NCBI GenBank assembly: GCA_021234155.1
Contig: JAJEKV010000567.1
Span: forward strand, 1 to 64,000
Direction: 5' to 3'
DNA: 64,000 nt
Source of the DNA: Isoetes taiwanensis
Lineage: Eukaryota; Streptophyta; Lycopodiopsida; Isoetales; Isoetaceae
Below the pieces are notes generated by a model that was given only the letters and a program-made list of their open reading frames with translations, was not told the origin of the DNA and ran no database searches. The translations under genes were made by a program, and so were the position numbers. Below, piece by piece: positions 21,986 to 33,725 of this stretch (position 1 is its first letter; the number at the start of each line of letters is the position of its first letter).

Positions 21986-23400
21986 CACGTGCATCATTTC
22001 TTTAATAAAAAACCCCTAGCATATAATTTTTGAATCTTGTTACACATATTCCCAGTTTTATAAGTTTTATACGTCAATTCGGCATTAAAAAACCCCTCCT
22101 ATATGATCTTATATAACCACTAAAAAAAGTGCCCATCATTGTTGAGCATTTTGTTAGGCATAAGTTTAAGCTTATGGACTTAAATTGAGAACATCTAAAG
22201 AGCAAAAATATTGTAAATACGACGTATCAAATGTAATTACAATGTTTCACAACGTGCAATGCTAGCCTAGTTAGAATAGAATAGTTTTTTAGAGAAATAT
22301 CACAATGTGGTTTTTTTTCTATGTGTTATAATAATTCTTTTTTACATGTTTTTATTTTCATTAAAAAACAATAGTTAGATTTCAATAACAAATGTGGCAC
22401 TTTGCTAAATAACATGTACTTTGTTTTGAAAAACCAACTTACTTTCAGGTTGTAATTAAGTTTTTCACGTGTATTAATATTTAAATCTACATATGCTATT
22501 TGGAAGACAAACAATACGTGGCTCCTCCAAAAACAACAGTCAAGAAAAAACCACACGTTGACGAAAATTCGCTAAAAACAATAGTGAAAAAAAGGACATG
22601 TGGATTTTTTTGCCAAAAGACCACCGTGGGAAATTTCTGCCAAAAAACCACTGTCTCTTTATGCAAATCCGAATAAATGGGCCATGTGGACTTTTGGGGC
22701 CATTTTGGGGTTGTTTTTGGCATAAAACAACACTTAAAAACAACCGTGGACCAAAAATTGAGGTCAATGTGTGTCATGAAGATGAAAAACCATAAGATTA
22801 GAATTGCAGGGGATGCACATTGAACATCGAACTTCAGCATTTATGGAGAGTTTTTTGTGTTTTTCTGGACTATCAACTTCTTCCAATGTTAAATACCTCT
22901 GAAGAACTGTTGGTACTTTGAAGCATTAATCAACTCTTCTGCCAACTGAAAATATTGTTCCCCTTTCTCAAACTGTAGGTCAAATAAGCATTTGACTATC
23001 ACATACTAGTCTGCCTTTGTTAGCTCTTCATGCACCTCAATCTCTCAGCAGACCCTGTGACAAAGCGGAACGTATTACGCAAGGATGAAGCACATGGAAA
23101 GCAAGCATTATTCTTTCTTGACCAAACTTCACATAATCCTTTCTTTTTATTAAAGGTAAGAAAATGTTAAGAGCTTGAAGTTTCTTCAATAAGAAAAAAC
23201 AATGCATATACATAATTGACCTACATCAAGAGAATGGGAGTGGCCAAAAAGATAAAAGCTTATTTTTTAAAGGTCAAAAGTTCATTCGCTTTAATATTCT
23301 ACAAAGAAGATATTGCAAACTCGACAAGAATAAGTCGATAGAGGCAGGGTAAGCATATTATACACATAAAACATATCTAGACTACCGTGATCCTTTCTAT
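21986..23400. other. AT-rich DNA, no gene recognised
   Basis: Contains scattered ACCACNGT and AAACAACNGT words around 22540-22760 that give a loosely repetitive look. No clear unit or inverted ends and no protein motif were found. Confidence 0.4.
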
Positions 23401-23439
23401 GTCAATACATACAACTGCAGTAAATGAAGAATTGTCAAG

Positions 23440-24510
23440 ATGGTGAAATGTGCAGATCCAAATTATCTTGATCTTTTCTTGCTGAAATGCTACATTTACA
23501 ACACTTCTTTGCCTCTCCCAATTCCTCCTTTTGGACCAAGGCTCTGGCTGGTCACGCTGATTGGACCCCAGCACACATCTCTACAGACCTTTGGTAGGAT
23601 CCATGCTTCGTGCGCCATACTGTCTGGCAGGAAGGAGAAACCCTGGATCATAACCGAAATTGGATATACATTCCTAATGAATGAAGTTGGCAAAACCCCG
23701 CTCATGCTGTCTAAGACTTACCCAATTCTTAGATCGAGCTGCCACGTCTCCTGATCCGTCAGTCCATCGCCAAGAAGGTTTTCATGCTGCTTTGAAGTGT
23801 CTTCTCACATGTTCAATTGCCCCCCGACGTCCTTTTACTATTGTAATCCCAATGCCAGTGCTGGTGCTTTTGGTCTCTAGACTTGGCTGCTAATCGAATG
23901 TTAGTATGTCCCTGCTAAAGCTCACCGTGCTTTTGAAGACCTGGCGCAGTCTGGATTTCTGATAGACGCGTCACCCTCCATTGGGATACACATGATGCTC
24001 TGAAAGATCGACAATCTCATCCAGAAGTATCACTCTGGGGCTCGTCCTCATAGCCAACAGGATGATTTTGACAAGGTTTCGGCTTTCCCCTCTAGAACTC
24101 ATGTGCGGCTTTTTCTATCCTCACGGTGTTTAATTCAAGGTTTGTTGTGTATGCTTATGCGTCGTGAACGTGGGCATATGGTGTGCTATTTATGGCCTAA
24201 TTGTTGCCGCCATGCGTACCCAATATGATAAGTGTTTGCCTTTTCATACATGGGCCATATCGGCCACATCTGAGACCATTAATACATATGGCACCAAGTT
24301 GCTCTTCCTCACCTTTGCTGAAGGGGCTTCTACTTACTTCAGTCCCCTCATTTGGGGCTGCTATATTTCCGCTTGCGTCCTTGCTCTGCTCGTCACTGCC
24401 ATTCTTACGTTTTGTAACTACTCCCATGCCCCAAATCCCGCTCACGTTTATAGACAGAGTCATAACCACCCCCTTCATCGTTACACTTCAATGGTAACTA
24501 GAAATTGACT
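23440..24510 (+). other. Protein-like but unidentified, frame-broken region
   Basis: Open stretches on the plus strand (23440-23754 and 24164-24508) have ordinary amino-acid composition, and the second is hydrophobic enough for one or two membrane segments. I recognise no family and no splice-consistent gene model. They may be remains of a captured or dead gene. Confidence 0.3.
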
Positions 24511-24977
24511 AAAAGATTCGATTCTTAGCTGAGTGGTAAGATCTGTTGAGAAATGGAAACATTGGCTGACATGTGCGTCGTCTTAGGATCAGTTCAAGGG
24601 CATGCAATCAAGTGGCATACATCAATAGACTACCAGCTAACTAGAAATCCAGTCTTCATTTAGTCTTATTTCCTTTATAAGGATCAATTGATCCTAGCAT
24701 TGTTATCAAATCCTTGCATTATGAATTGAAGTCCTCCATCTTAGTATCTAATTGATTGTCTTCCTGAATTCACTTGAGTTAACAAGATCTAGTATCATTT
24801 GTGGCTTTTCTCAATGATTGCCTGCCATTGTAGGGATTTTATGCTGTGACTAGCAATATGCCGACTTTCGGTGGGCTTGCCATGGATGCAAGATGGATGT
24901 CATGTTTAGTGCTGTTGGAGTTAAATGGTATAGGATATCCGTGCTATGTCACTGTCTTAAGATTTTTCTATTGTAAA

Positions 24978-25801
24978 CTAGTAATGGTGCCCAGCGTTGC
25001 TGGGCAAATGTTGGGAACATTTGTGGATGGAAACCTATTCAGCTCAGACTCATTAACCAAGTCCATCATATCTAGGCTATAAGAGGTTTTTGTGCATTTG
25101 ATAACCTTCCCTTTGCTCTATCCTGCATATCCTTTTTTCCTCATTTTCTTACACACTTTCTTTTTTCCCTTTTCTTATTTTTCCTGCACATTTACTTTTC
25201 TCCTTCTCTCTCTTTTTTTTTTCTTTTCTTTTTTACCCTCTTCTCCCTCCTCTTTTCCTTCCTTTTCTCCTTCTCCTTTTCCCTTTCCCTTTCCCTTTTT
25301 GTGACTTTTTTTCCTTCATTTTCACCTTTCTCCACCCTTCCCATTTTTTCTCATGCTCTTTTTCCTTTTCCTTTTCCCATTCCTTTTGCTTTTCTCTTTT
25401 CCCTTCCCTTTTCTCATGCCCTTTTTTGCATTCCCTTTTCCCCACCTTTTTTTTTTTTATGTTTTTCTTCCTCTCCTCACCCTCTTCTTCTTTATCTCAT
25501 GTCTCTTTTTTCCCATTTTTTCTTCTTTTTTTTTCTCATGCCTCTTTTTCCTTTCCTTCCCCCCTTTCCGCCTCCTTCTTCTTTTTCCCTTTCCTTCTTT
25601 TTTTCATCATTTCCCCACCCTTTCCCTTTTTCCCGTGCCCTTTTCCTCTTTCCTTCCCCCTTCCTTTTCTCTTTCCTTTTCCCTTTCCTTTTTCCTTTTC
25701 CCTTTTTCCCATGTATTTTTCCATTCCCTTTTTTCCACTTTTTTTTACTTGCCTTTTCTTCCGCCTTTCCCCACCCTCTTCCCCTTTTCCCCGTCCCTAT
25801 T

Positions 25802-25832
<31 letters not shown>

Positions 25833-26851
25833 CCCTTTCCCTATGCTCTTTTTCCCTTTATTTTTACCCTTTCCTCACCCTTTCCCTCTTCTAGTTTTTT
25901 CTGTGCCCTTTTTCCCTTCCTCTTTTCCATTTTCCGTCCTTATTCCTCGTGTTCTTTTTTCTTTCCCCTTTCGCCTCCCATTTCCTTTTTCCTTTTTCCT
26001 TTTTTTTTTCATCCTTTTCTCTTTTCCATGCCTTTTTCCTCTTTCCTTTCCACCTTTTTTTTTTTTTCCTTCTCTCTTTTCCTTTCTATTTTCCCACACC
26101 TTTTTCCATTCCATTTTTCCCACCTTTTTTCACATGCCCTTTTTTCCTCCTTTTCCCACCCTCTTCCCCTTTTTCCCTTTTCCTCTTTTCCTATTCCATG
26201 TTTTCATTCTCTTTTTTGCTTTTCGCTTTTCCCTTTTCCCTTTTCCCTTTTCCTTTTTTCCATCTCTTTTCCCTTTTTTTTTTCCTTTTCCTCACCCTTT
26301 TCCTCTTCTCGTGCCACTTTCTCCTTCCTCTCTCATTTCCCTCTCCTTTTTCCTCATGCCCTTTTTTCTTTTTTTGCCTCCTTTTTCCTTCTTCCTTCCC
26401 TTTCTATTTTTCCATGCCTTTTTTTCCTTCTCTCCATCATTCTTATCTTCCCTTTTCCCTTCCGCTGATCTTCACCTTTTCCCGTTGCCCTATTTTTTCC
26501 TTTTCCTCCCTTTTTCTTTTCCCTTATTCTGTCCTCACCCTTTCCCCCTTTTCCTTTTCATAGTGTCCTTTTTTCCTTCCTTTTTCTCCATTTCTTTTTC
26601 TTTCCCTTTTTTCGTGCTCTTTTCCCTTTCCTTTTCCCTTCTCCGTCTTTCCCTTTTACCCGGCCTTTTTTGCCTCTCACTTTGCCCATTTCTCTGCCAT
26701 TTTCCCTTTCCTCTTAAGAGATCAGAGCATGGCCAATCACGGTGGTGGGAAGTTGTGCGATAAATCTCGGCCTTCGAATGCAATCAGACGATCTCAACTA
26801 TCTAAATTAGGGTTTGATTGAAGACATACGCTAAAACTTTATAATATAAGA
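24978..26851 (-). mobile_element. Non-autonomous Helitron carrying a polypyrimidine tract
   Basis: On the minus strand the element starts TCTTATATTATAAAG (from 26851) and continues ...GCGTATGTCT. It ends with hairpin GCCCAGCAACGCTGGGC (25005-24989), then ACCATTA and CTAG (24981-24978). The host bases are A on the left and T on the right, as expected for Helitron insertion between A and T. The 3' hairpin and CTAG end are identical in sequence to those of the Helitron ending at 58745, and the 5' 30 bp are similar. Almost the whole 1.87 kb is a C/T-rich tract. No Rep or helicase coding is present, so it would need an autonomous relative. Confidence 0.85.
25100..26715. repeat. 1.6 kb polypyrimidine/polypurine tract
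   Basis: The plus strand is almost entirely C and T (irregular TTTTCCC, CCTTTTC and T-runs), with short ATG or GTG interruptions such as TCATGCCC recurring every 60-100 bases. Long plus-strand frames here encode only Phe, Pro, Ser and Leu and are composition artefacts. Irregular repetition of TTTTCCCATGCC-like blocks suggests expansion by duplication of larger units. Confidence 0.95.
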
Positions 26852-27530
26852 TAAATTGTTTTTAGTTTGACATCAGAGTTGATGTAACGGGAATTGTGGT
26901 GTTGGCTCATGTGTGTGGGGTGTGCTTCAAGAGAGAGATGCATTAAGAGAGATTTTGAATTGGCACTCATATTCTGTTTATTTGTTTAAATGTACATTTT
27001 GGTATGTTGTTGGAGTCACTACTTTGTAATCTTATAATGAAGTACTGGAATTTCCCACAATCTCCTTTGTGTTTGCCATAGTTTTGAGTTTTGCGTTCGA
27101 TGTATCTTGGTTTATCTTTCAAGTTTCTATGAAGCTCTTGTCAAACATAGCAAAGGAACACTCTTAAATGAGGATGAAGGTCCAACATTTTTGCATCTTG
27201 TTTCTATGCCCATAAGATTACATGTTCAAAACAAAGGCATTTTGAGACTAGATATATACAGTGTAGAAGTTTCTTCAATTCACACTTCCTCTCAATGTGC
27301 AAAAAGAAGGATAGACCGTAAGCTTCCTCTCAAAAAGAATCTTAAACGATAGTCAAAAGGTTGACACTACTGCCGGATCAAATTTAGATCAGAATAATAA
27401 TATCATTTGCCCAAGTTAAAGTAGATATTTGGATAAAGTAGAGGCATGGGTACGTCGGAATTTGTAATGGACGTGTACCTTTTCCTTCACTTAATATTCA
27501 TGAACACGTCAGCTCCATTTATATCTCCAT
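26852..27530. other. No gene recognised
   Basis: Sequence right of the Helitron. A frame at 27107-27352 is open for 81 codons but shows no family motif. Confidence 0.35.
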
Positions 27531-27535
27531 AACTA

Positions 27536-27670
27536 GCATAATAACATGGGGCTTCCTTTGTGTTTTTGTAGGCTTCTTACTAAGATTTTTCTATAATTTG
27601 GTTGTCGTATTCATCCAAATGTACTAAATAGTATTTCAAGAGTGCATCTTTTTTTGGCCATTGATATTTG
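27536..27670. repeat. Divergent copy of the Mutator-like TIR seen at 44-46 kb
   Basis: CTTTGTGTTTTTGTAGGCTT, followed by TTTTTCTA, CGTATTCATCCAAATGTACT and AAGAGTGCA, tracks the right TIR at 45885-45990 with many substitutions. Only one end was found. Confidence 0.55.
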
Positions 27671-27849
27671 ATGAGAGGCAAAATCGTATAGTCGTGATAA
27701 GGTTTCCAAAAGATCCTCTCTTTTTTTGGTTTTTCTTAAGGACTTGCGATGGTTTTGAATGTTAGGGTGACGCTTGCATTTTTTTTTTAATCTTAAATAG
27801 CACATCGACTTCTATTTTTTGAGTTCCAATATTTGCTTTGAGTGCCGAT

Positions 27850-29240
27850 CCACCACTACAGCTACATCAGGTGGAGCTCGCGCTTGCCTAGTACGTGGCC
27901 AGAAGTCATAATAAATGCCTTCGTCACTGCTGATGTTCTCCAGTTCTTGCAAGAGTTTCATCCAATATTCAATCGTAAACGTGAAACGTACGAAGTACTT
28001 GGTCAATTTACGGAAGCACCCTTATTCTTGGTTGAACAAGCAACCCAATGCAATATATGCTTGTGGATCTTGTTTTAGTGAGGCCAAGGTCCTTTCTTAG
28101 ATTTCTTGGGAGGAAGCGGCTTAGGATATCCAAGCGGCATCATGGGCTTTTCCGTAAAGTGGGTCGAGTTTTTTGTAATACATGACCGCCAATCACCATT
28201 CATAGCGAATCTCGAAAGTTAGAGGGGTGATGTGACTGTCAATCTATCATCCCCATCCGGTATGTAGCCTTCTATAAAACCCTTCCATCCAGGAACTTTG
28301 TCAACAACATAGAACGCAGTGTATTCAAGTTGCATTTGTGGAATTCATACGGTAGTTCGGCATTGTGAGCACCTTGGCCTTCTTTAAAGATGTGAGGAAG
28401 TTACCAAACAAGGCATCGATATCATCATGTGTATGGAGGGCATCATGAACCCTAGCTCAATCTCTTCAAACACACCAAGATATACTAGGTAAGAAAGATA
28501 GGAGAAGACATACCTATTCTTCATTACACCTTCGGATCGTTGTCACCAAAATAAAGTATCTTGGGAAGAGGCTTCAATGATGGTCCCTACTCAGGCAAAA
28601 TTGAAGGTATCTTTGCTATTGGATAGTGACAACTTTGACTCCAAGGCCATGGTGTCTGCAAGGGAAGACACCCATTTTGGAGCAGATGATTCAGACAGCG
28701 GCGGTGGCCTCCCGTGCATACCTCGTGCACCATCTCTAATCTCTTCAAGATGCTATTCAAAGAACCTACATGGAAGTTAGAGTCATCTGGCCATAAGTCC
28801 AGGGCAAAGTTTCCGTAGCTTCCATTTCCATGACCATGAGTCAGTGCACCAGTCAATGACGTTTTGAGCTTGTCAAGTCTCCAGAGAGACTTCACAGATT
28901 GTTGCAATTTCGGAATCATTGTTTATCCATTTTGTCGTGAATAATACAAAGATATTGGCCGGGATACCTATGGGAGTATAATCTCCACGACCAATACTGT
29001 GTGCGACACGAGGCCTGCTCTAGTCTATGCGCTCTTCTTTGATCATGCAGCATCTGCCTCTCTCCTTCGTCCTTGGTCTTCAGTAACTTTGTACGGATCA
29101 CCTCGCACGTATCACATTTGGAGAATGCAATTTTCTTTGCGATACTAACATCCAGGAAGCTCCGCCTCCACATTCTATGAAAACCAGTCGGTGATACCTT
29201 CCTGCCAGTCAATGCCACAACCTCTGCATTAACCTCTTCT
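27850..29240 (-). pseudogene. Decayed transposon-type protein (DUF7869-like)
   Basis: Minus-strand frames join across breaks. At 29218-28916 there are AFSKCDTCEVIRTKLLKTKD, DEQRR-type and HRYPGQYLCIIHDKMDKQ segments. At 28919-28587 there are DKLKTSLTGALTHGHG and LDLWPDDSNFHVGSLNSILK. Further on, around 28330-28230, there are YTAFYVVDKVPGWKGFIEGY and PDGDDRL segments in a shifted frame. The order (Cys-rich segment, IIxDxMDQxK-like motif, a 'partner search' block, then a Trp-rich tail) is what I recall of uncharacterised, mobile-element-associated proteins annotated with DUF7869 in plants. At least three frameshifts. Upstream sequence to about 30 kb may hold more of it. Family assignment is from memory and uncertain. 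Confidence 0.4.
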
Positions 29241-30500
29241 AGAATGTTGGACCGTAAACATCGTAGGCAACTTCACGGCGTTCTCTCTTATCCCTCCTCG
29301 TTTCTCCCATTTGCCGGTGGGGCAAAGATTCGTTTTCCCTCACAAACATGGAAAAACGGCCTCGCATGCCAATGTATTTGGAGCGAGGCTTCATGGTGCC
29401 CAGTTACTATGTTACGACCTTGCGTGCACCCTCAAGGAATTGGGCCTTCCACCGGATATGCCAACTTTGAGATCCCGAGACCAAGGTACCGCCCCTCCCT
29501 CTAAGCGAGATTCCCTTGCGCACTAGTCGCCCCACTCTTGACCTTTCATGTTGTTCTTAGAACATGTCATAAACAAAAGTAACCCTATCACTAGATTTCA
29601 TGGCAAAGGGAATTCCTTTCGCATGTTAACAACTTGATTCGTAGAGAATTTGATGCAACACCTATTCTTGCAAATATAAGGTCCTCATCCCAGAATCGAG
29701 GATATAGCATTAAAGTGGTGAGGCGAACAAGCTTTGGTTACCTTAAAACCTTCACGAACGTGGGGAATGAAAAGTGTAATGTCGTTTCTCATAATTTGGT
29801 ACGCCCGATGCTCACGAGCTGCCCAGGGCCGGACACTATATCTCGCTTCCGTTGCGGTGCCCTCACGAGACCTTCATTCCGCCAACACGGGACGAGGTCA
29901 TTGTTCCATCTCACGAGCATCCCCCGGCGGTACTGCAAGCATCCCGGGCAGCGGATATTCACTTGAAGGGGAGGGGGGAACCCGATGCCGGATACTCCCA
30001 CAAACTTAAAACCGAAACCGGTCACTGCTTTGCATCATGGGGGCGGTGAATGATATGAATCCCTTCCCGATAATGGAGTCGCAGAGTGCCATATCTCACA
30101 ATCCATTTCAAGAAGGATATATCTTGTCGCGATTGTGCCTCCTTTCCCACCTCGTCCGCTATCTTTTTTCGGGGGCGTCATTGCGACGACTTCGCTGAGC
30201 ATCTTCACTTCTCCAGAGAACGAATGAGCCCACGACTTACGCTATTGTGTTTGCATCCGAGTCGGCCAAGGAAGGGTATGGTGCCCTTCGATCACTTCCT
30301 CCACACCAACGCTCACTACTCCATTCGGTATTTCCTTGAAGTGGCATTGTGTCATTTGCCCCACAACTCCTTTTGCTACTAGATGTTCATTAAGGAAGAG
30401 ATGCACAATCTGCACAAGGATTTCAGTAGTGTTAAAACTGAATAAGGAATACGAGAAAGCAATGCAAAAGACATAGGGAGATGGCCATTCAATGGTTACA
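29241..30500. other. No intact gene; possible upstream part of the minus-strand relic
   Basis: Minus-strand pieces near 29470-29300 (SLQIHWHARPFFHVCEGKRI) look protein-like and lie in order before the DUF7869-like part. Plus-strand frames are opposite-strand shadows or chance. Confidence 0.3.
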
Positions 30501-30509
30501 CGGACAATG

Positions 30510-31136
30510 AAATTGGGCGGGTGCCCATTTTACAGATGAGGCCCTTAGATTCCCCTGCGTTGCAAATTCAATTTGACCCAAATTAAATCGAGCTTCTATA
30601 ACGTTAGTATTGATGCGTCGATGTCATATCTTGGCTACAACAAAAGTTCTCCTTCCTGAACATGCCATGATCGCGGCGGACAAATTGAAGAGCCCAATTT
30701 GGCCATGGTTGTAGAAGAACATTAAAGAGGGTAGAGACTCGGAAGGTCAAGTTTGGCGCCCACCCAATTTAGCTGCCAGAACTCCGAACAGAAATATAGA
30801 CATTCATGCAGAAAGCACATTCAAGTGACAGAGACTAGTAGAACGAGTTGGGGACCCGTCCAATTTGCCCACATTGGGGGCTTGTTTCAACGCCAGTAAA
30901 GGGCGTTGCTTCAACTACAGAGACAGTTTGTCCACCCGGCCAATTTCACCTTTTTGGGCTTGTCTTCATGGGGAACAAACTGGGCGCCTGCCCAATTTGT
31001 CCACCCGGCCAATTTCACCTTGTTGGGCTTGTCTTCATGGGGAACAAACTGAGTGCCCGCCCAATTTGTCCCTCTATGTAGATGAACGTGAACGGGGGAG
31101 ACACTAAAAGAACATCTTGGGTGCCCCCCAAATTTT
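30510..31136. repeat. Palindrome cluster A, with 69 bp tandem duplication
   Basis: Copies of the AAATTGGGCG/CGCCCAATTT palindrome, with mismatches, lie at 30510-30530, 30682-30700, 30752-30770, 30844-30866, 30977-30998 and 31046-31067. The last two belong to a 69 bp unit repeated in tandem, containing CCGGCCAATTTCACCTT and GGGCTTGTCTTCATGGGGAA. Confidence 0.8.
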
Positions 31137-31139
31137 TGA

Positions 31140-32290
31140 AGGGGGGGAGGGCTGGACCGCACACCACAGTGGAATTAACATTGAGCTACCAGGACAAAAA
31201 TAATCGAGCACTGGAAGGGCCTGACTGCACACCAGGGTGGAGGTTCTTGGGGACAAATAGACAAGCATGGAGAAAATAGCATGCACACATTCCCTGCACA
31301 CCAATTTCAGGAAAAGCAAGCACTGCATCGAAACTTAGAGTATATGTAAATAATCGTGATGGCTGGCCAAAGTCCAAACTCCAGGCGTGGATGAATTACC
31401 ACGCTTGTTCTTCTTGGTTACCAGGCAAAATTTTGCGAAGGGGTGAATGAAGAGGTGTGAATGAAGAGGCGCCATTGAAAAGGCGTGAATGAAGAGGTGT
31501 GAATGAAAAGGCATTGATTGAAGAGGACACACACATCCTTTCAGATTAGTTTCATGGCAATTACACATCGAGCTATGGCGGTACAAACCGTGGAGGAGCA
31601 CAAACCTTTGGAGATTTAGTCGCCATGAGTATGAAGTTGAAGATGGTTCGTCTTGAAGATAAGAGACTAGCCAAGCAAAGTAGTGCGAGGAAAATCAAAA
31701 GGTTTGATGCGATTTACATTTAAACCCAAATTCCCCTAAATTTGAATGTAATTTCCCCTATTTCGAAGTTAAATGTCCCCTTAATTTCAAAGTAAAATGT
31801 CCGCCCCAACTTTTAAACATATATTCCCGCCTAAAATGCCTGTGACACGTGCATGATTAAAATTAAAATTGGGCGGGCTTTAAATGACATATTTGAAATT
31901 CAAAATCTCCGTGCATTTAATAGCGAGGTCCACAATTAATTCCCGCATTTCGAACCCCCAGCGGTCCATTTTATTTGAAAAGGTCCATTTCTTACAAGGA
32001 GGGACACTTGTCATGCGTGCATGAACGGTCCATACCCCTTTAAAAGCCATTTATTCTCCTCGATTGCAGTTTTAGAAAGTTCCGTGTTGCCTTGGCGCTT
32101 TCTGCTCCGCTTAACACTATCGCCTTCATATTTTTTATCCACCAATCTCCTTCTCGTCCCTATCCCCGCTTAAACCCGGGTCGAGCACTTGGCGGGTATT
32201 TCTCACCGCTTGTCGCCTTCTGTTGGCGCCCTTCCTCACGTTGATTGTCCTATCGCCTTGAACCCCCGTACACCGGTAGAATCTTACCGG
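31140..32290. other. Non-coding stretch with small repeats and a TATA-like box
   Basis: A GAAGAGGTGTGAATGAA-type minisatellite lies at about 31437-31525. A loose repeat of AATTTCCCCT and AAATGTCCCC words lies at 31720-31830. CTTTAAAAGCC at about 32037 could be the TATA element of the ParB-like ORF that starts at 32294. This is inferred from position only. Confidence 0.4.
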
Positions 32291-32524
32291 TTGATGGCAT
32301 CTCGCCCCACCACAGGAGGCAAAGGTAAGCTGGACTACTTTCTTAATATAAACTTGGCAGTATCTCTGAGCACCTGCCTGATTGAGACTGCCATGTCATA
32401 AATCTTAGGGTATCCCACCTTTGCTTAAAGGAAATTGGCTGTGGCTGACAAATTATGCATTAACCTCTATATTAACCTCTTCTAGATGCCTCACTGGTCC
32501 CCATAAATGCATATCTCTGTGCAT

Positions 32525-32704
32525 AAATTTGGCGGGCGCCCAATTGTTTCCCTCAGGGGCCTGATTTTTTACAAGATTGTCCTTTTTCTCCAGAAGGCTA
32601 CCCTTCGAATAAATTGGGCGCCCGCCCAATTTATTCGATGGGTAGCCTAACTACGTTCAAATTCCCTCATGGGCCATTGAACAAATTGGGCGCCTGCCCA
32701 ATTT
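32525..32704. repeat. Palindrome cluster B
   Basis: Three copies, at 32525-32545, 32611-32632 and 32683-32704. The middle one extends to a 54 bp near-perfect palindrome (32595-32648) whose outer arms are AGGCTACCC and GGGTAGCCT and whose inner arms include CGAATAAATTGGGCG. Cluster B lies in the proposed first intron of the ParB-like ORF. Confidence 0.9.
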
Positions 32705-33406
32705 GCTGTGACTGAGATCTTCATTGCTCTCTTCTCCCTCGCATCAAATTGGGCAATTTATTCAAAGGAGAGCCTAACTTCCTTCGATCAAGACTTTAGG
32801 GAGCAAATTCGTAGCAGCACCAATTTGGTGTGAAAGGGATCGATCATGAGGCATGCCCCTCGAGTCCAAATTAGCGGCGGCTAATTTGGCTGTATCATCA
32901 ACCATTTCTTCAGCCCCAAATCTCCCTTGAATAGAGTTTTAATAGTTTCACCATGGCAAGTGAGGAAATTCAAGGACACCCAATTTGAGCTCTAAGGAGA
33001 TCTAAATTCCACAGGAAATTTTTGTCAGCAATGTGTTCTAACACTTCTTTCCCTTGTGTAGGAATTGTATGCCTTGAACAAAAAGCAATTTGCTTTCGAG
33101 TTTGTGGTCCCACCGAGATTTGCAGAGGCTGTAGCAAGAGAGGAAGCAAGAACAGAAGAAGAGAAAGAACTGTTTGCTGGCATCACTGTAGTGCCCCATG
33201 AAGTTTTGACGGTTGCTGAGGAATGGATCTGGTGCATGAAGATAGGGAATATTCACCCTGGGTCCCAGTCAAACCACCTAAGGATCTTTTGATTTATTTT
33301 GGCGAGAAAGGGACACGGAAAATGCACTCAGCGGGTACCCTCATCGACATGGAGGTCTCACCTGATAACAATGATGATTTCCAAATCGATGTTGAAGACA
33401 CCATAG

Positions 33407-33725
33407 GGTAAAAGCATGTTAGGGTGTGCCTTAAAAAGTATCATTTAGGGACTAAAAAGGTACCCAAAAAGGTAGCCAGCTCTAGGTACTGGGTACCTGT
33501 GTAAGATCTCAATAGAAGCTACGTTTTAGAATTGTTGTATTTATTTTGGCCTCCAATAGCATTACCTTTATCTTAACGTTGAATATTAACATGACATTGA
33601 CTTTTATTTTAGATTTTTGAGTTAGTTTTAATGAAAAGAAAATTAAAAAAGTACCCAATTCTAAAGTACCTAGTGTATGTACTTTTGCAGGTTCCAAAAG
33701 TGGTACACCCTAACATGCTTTCACC
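33407..33725. mobile_element. MITE family 1, copy 1 (319 bp)
   Basis: Ends GGTAAAAGCATGTTAGGGTG and CACCCTAACATGCTTTCACC are inverted copies of each other over about 24 bp. The flanks carry a perfect 6 bp duplication, CCATAG (33401-33406 and 33726-33731). The interior is AT-rich and non-coding. The related copy is at 51499-51819. It lies within the ParB-like ORF; removing one CCATAG and the MITE joins VEDTI directly to the following sequence. Confidence 0.9.

Noticed and set aside
24515-24560. tRNA A-box-like TAGCTGAGTGGTAAGA
   Set aside because: No B box at the right distance and no acceptor pairing.
25301-26763. ORFs of 197-445 codons rich in Phe, Pro, Ser and Leu, resembling membrane proteins
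   Set aside because: C/T-only sequence cannot contain the stops TAA, TAG or TGA, so these frames are open by composition. All three frames look alike.
30848-31107. Overlapping ORFs in three frames at the 69 bp duplication
   Set aside because: They arise from a tandem repeat of 69 bp, a multiple of three. No motif.
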